Shown: piece by piece, positions 62,391-64,000 of the stretch | Numbering within the stretch: the stretch's first letter is position 1 | Layout: each line of letters starts with the position of its first letter | From: Croceibacterium xixiisoli | Lineage (GTDB): Bacteria; Pseudomonadota; Alphaproteobacteria; Sphingomonadales; Sphingomonadaceae | NCBI RefSeq assembly: GCF_009827305.1 | Contig: NZ_WTYJ01000001.1 | Location: 1,736,001-1,800,000, forward strand | DNA: 64,000 bases | Reading direction: 5' to 3' | Notes under the pieces: generated by a model | The model's database searches: none | Seen by the model: only the letters and a program-made list of their open reading frames with translations | What the model was told of the DNA's origin: nothing | Program-made: the position numbers and the translations under genes

Positions 62391-63704
62391 TCAGTTGCGG
62401 GCCTTGATCATGTCCATGACATCCACGAATTTTTCCCGCGGCGCGCCCGTGCGGGCGGCGTGTTCTTCCGCCTCCTCGATCTTTTTCCAGTCGCGGAAAG
62501 TCACCACATCAAGCCCGCGCGCCTGCGCCAGCACATCGAAGCCTGCGCGACCCCGACGATCGGCAGCACCGATCACGCCCGCATCGATATCCTCGACCAG
62601 GCGATCGATGATGGCATAGCCATCCGGGCGATTGGTGCCGATGGTTCCCGATGGTCCTCTCCGCGCCCAGCCGACGCAATAGATGCCCGGCGCCACCCGC
62701 CCGTCGACATTGGCGAAATGTCCTGCCGCCTCGTCGAACGGAACGCCCGCAATGGGCACGCTGCGATAGCCGATACAGCTGATGAGCAGGTCCGCAGGAA
62801 TTCGGAACACATCGCCGGTGCCAACCGCCAGATCGTCCACTGTCTGCGTGCGTTCCAGTTCGATTGCCTCAATGCCATCTTCGCCGATCAGGGCGGTGGA
62901 AATCGCATTGAACACGAATTCCACCTTCACCGGCTTGCTCGCATCGCCATCGCCTGTTTCGGCGAAGGCGCGCAGATGCGCCAGCGACTTGCGGTGGGCT
63001 GGGTCCAGCGCATGATCCGTGTCCGCCGGCGGCAGATCGTCGGCATGGACCACGGGCGTGGCGCGCTGCAGATGGCCCAGTTCACCCAGTTCCTTGGGTG
63101 TCATCATGATCTGGTGCGGTCCACGCCGGCCGATGATCACAATGCGTTCCAGCTTTGACTGCCGCAGCCGATCCAGTGCATGGCTGACGATATCGCTGCC
63201 GGCGAATTCCTCCGGTGCCTTGGCCAATATGCGGGCAACATCCAGCGCCACATTGCCCATGCCGATGATCACGGCGGTCTTCCCTGACAGATCGGGCGCA
63301 AGCTCGGCGAACTGCGGGTGACCATTGTACCACCCGACGAAGGCGGCACTGCCGAACACATTGGCCAGTTCATGCCCGGGAATATCCAGCGGGCGATCGG
63401 ACGGCGCGCCAGTGGCGAGAATCACCGCATCATACAGATCCTGCAGCTCGGGAATCGAGACATCGCTGCCGATCGAGACATTGCCGACGAAGCGGACGTT
63501 GTCGGACAAGGCCACATCCTCGTAACGATGCGTTACATCCTTGATGGGCTGGTGATCTGGCGCGACACCGGACCGGATCAGGCCATAGGGGCTGGGCAGA
63601 CGATCGAAGATATCGATCTGGACATCGCTGCCGAACGCTTTTTGCGCGGCTTCTGCGGTGTAATAGCCTGCAGGCCCTGATCCGATGATTGCCACATGCC
63701 GCAT
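62391..63704 (-). CDS. FAD-dependent ferredoxin/adrenodoxin-type NADP+ reductase
   Basis: 437 residues from ATG 63704. N-terminal FAD Rossmann motif VAIIGSGPAGYYTAEA, IDIFDRLPSPYGLIRSGVAPDH, and a second nucleotide site AVIIGMGNVALDVARIL; ends RRGPHQIMMTPKELGEL and GWARRGPSGTIGTNRPDGYA. This is the FprA/adrenodoxin-reductase family, passing electrons from NADPH to a ferredoxin. No ferredoxin gene in the neighbourhood. Confidence 0.94.
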   Translation of the reverse strand: MRHVAIIGSGPAGYYTAEAAQKAFGSDVQIDIFDRLPSPYGLIRSGVAPDHQPIKDVTHRYEDVALSDNVRFVGNVSIGSDVSIPELQDLYDAVILATGAPSDRPLDIPGHELANVFGSAAFVGWYNGHPQFAELAPDLSGKTAVIIGMGNVALDVARILAKAPEEFAGSDIVSHALDRLRQSKLERIVIIGRRGPHQIMMTPKELGELGHLQRATPVVHADDLPPADTDHALDPAHRKSLAHLRAFAETGDGDASKPVKVEFVFNAISTALIGEDGIEAIELERTQTVDDLAVGTGDVFRIPADLLISCIGYRSVPIAGVPFDEAAGHFANVDGRVAPGIYCVGWARRGPSGTIGTNRPDGYAIIDRLVEDIDAGVIGAADRRGRAGFDVLAQARGLDVVTFRDWKKIEEAEEHAARTGAPREKFVDVMDMIKARN

Positions 63705-63843
63705 GTCTGAACATCCTCTCGCTGTTGGCTTTCGTTTTCAACGCAGTCTACGCCGTCTTCGTTCCCCCGCAAGGGGCACGCGAAACTTGTAAAATCGCAA
63801 ATACTTAACTGATTTTTCAAAAATCGCCGGGCATGGGGGGCGG

Positions 63844-64000
63844 ATGTCCCCGGTGAACAATTCCACTGAAACCGCACAGGAGGTCACGCCGCGCGCCACA
63901 GCGCCGGCTGGTGCCGATCCTGCCGGTCAGTCACCGGTTCCGCCGATCCCGCCTGCGCTCGATCGACGCAAGGATGTGCGGCGCAAATCCAGGCCTTTGC
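63844..64000 (+). CDS. Unidentified protein, N-terminus only (cut by right edge)
   Basis: An open frame from ATG 63844, preceded by GGGGGGCGG, runs off the right edge with 52 residues visible. They are Pro/Ala/Thr-rich and look disordered (TAPAGADPAGQSPVPPIPPA), then turn basic (LDRRKDVRRKSRP). Nothing to identify the family. Divergent from the reductase. Confidence 0.45.
   Translation, partial: MSPVNNSTETAQEVTPRATAPAGADPAGQSPVPPIPPALDRRKDVRRKSRPL

Noticed and set aside
1-64000. CRISPR arrays, insertion sequences, integrases, rRNA genes, prophage genes
   Set aside because: None recognised: no regularly spaced repeats, no transposase or integrase motifs, and no rRNA sequence were seen on reading both strands.

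Overview
The window is a compact, GC-rich, almost fully coding chromosomal segment whose gene content points to an alphaproteobacterium, most likely Sphingomonadales. Evidence for this: a separate ATP synthase Fo cluster atpI-atpB-atpE-atpF'-atpF with paired b'/b subunits and no F1 genes nearby; an aroA-cmk-rpsA cluster opposite an acidic zinc-ribbon FYDLN-type protein; the trpF / trpB-trpA-accD-folC arrangement; and ffh-rpsP-rimM-trmD-rplS. The order-level assignment is inference; no rRNA is present to confirm it.

Layout. 1-2.6 kb is the only clearly accessory stretch. It holds a visibly AT-richer AAA ATPase of the OLD/RecF type cut by the left edge, two small unknown genes on the same strand, and a small protein that looks like a zinc-ribbon plus a ribosomal L7/L12 C-terminal-like fold. 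2.6-12.4 kb: uvrD, an MHS-type symporter, rsmD and an RsuA/RluB-type pseudouridine synthase, a secreted GH3 glycosidase and an AmpG-like permease. 12.5-20.6 kb (mostly minus strand): folC, accD, trpA, trpB, then an oppositely oriented outer-membrane protein, then trpF, pyrF, a LapA-domain protein and purB. 20.8-28.2 kb: a secreted DUF3857/transglutaminase/TPR protein, radC, and a YdbH-YnbE-YdbL envelope module. 28.4-30.9 kb: ATP synthase Fo. 31.0-36.6 kb (minus): gloB, a VOC protein, rpsA, cmk, a small membrane protein, aroA. 36.8-42.9 kb (plus): FYDLN protein, two identical tRNA-Ala(GGC) genes in a 92-nt direct repeat, ffh, rpsP, rimM, a two-gene insertion (GRDP-like and TIGR04222-like), trmD, rplS. 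43.0-53.7 kb: lipoprotein, DPP-IV-type peptidase, asd, an Nramp-fold transporter without the canonical metal motifs, a GFA protein, an alpha/beta hydrolase, an M2 (ACE-like) metallopeptidase, a YbjN-like protein and AMP nucleosidase. 53.8-55.0 kb: rpsF-rpsR-rplI. 55.2-64.0 kb: a DUF3237 protein, a divergent Mur ligase opposite an LD-carboxypeptidase, fabD-fabG, an SGNH protein, dnaN, a small secreted protein, an adrenodoxin-type NADP+ reductase, and the start of an unidentified gene cut by the right edge.

Functional themes. Most of the window is housekeeping: translation, ribosome maturation, tryptophan, pyrimidine, purine and fatty-acid synthesis, and Fo ATP synthase. A second theme is envelope and peptidoglycan turnover: an AmpG-like importer, an LD-carboxypeptidase head-to-head with a Mur ligase (the arrangement expected for tripeptide recycling) and the YdbH/YnbE/YdbL module. 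A third is a set of secreted hydrolases (GH3, S9, M2, DUF3857).

I see no complete transposase, integrase, CRISPR array or rRNA. No complete new system could be demonstrated. The best candidates for a second look are the left-edge ATPase island, the zinc-ribbon/L12-like protein, the Mur ligase with an altered P-loop next to LdcA, the Nramp homologue without DPGN/MPH, and the gene pair inserted in the rimM-trmD operon. Starts were chosen by hand from ribosome-binding sites, signal peptides and neighbouring genes, so several remain uncertain.
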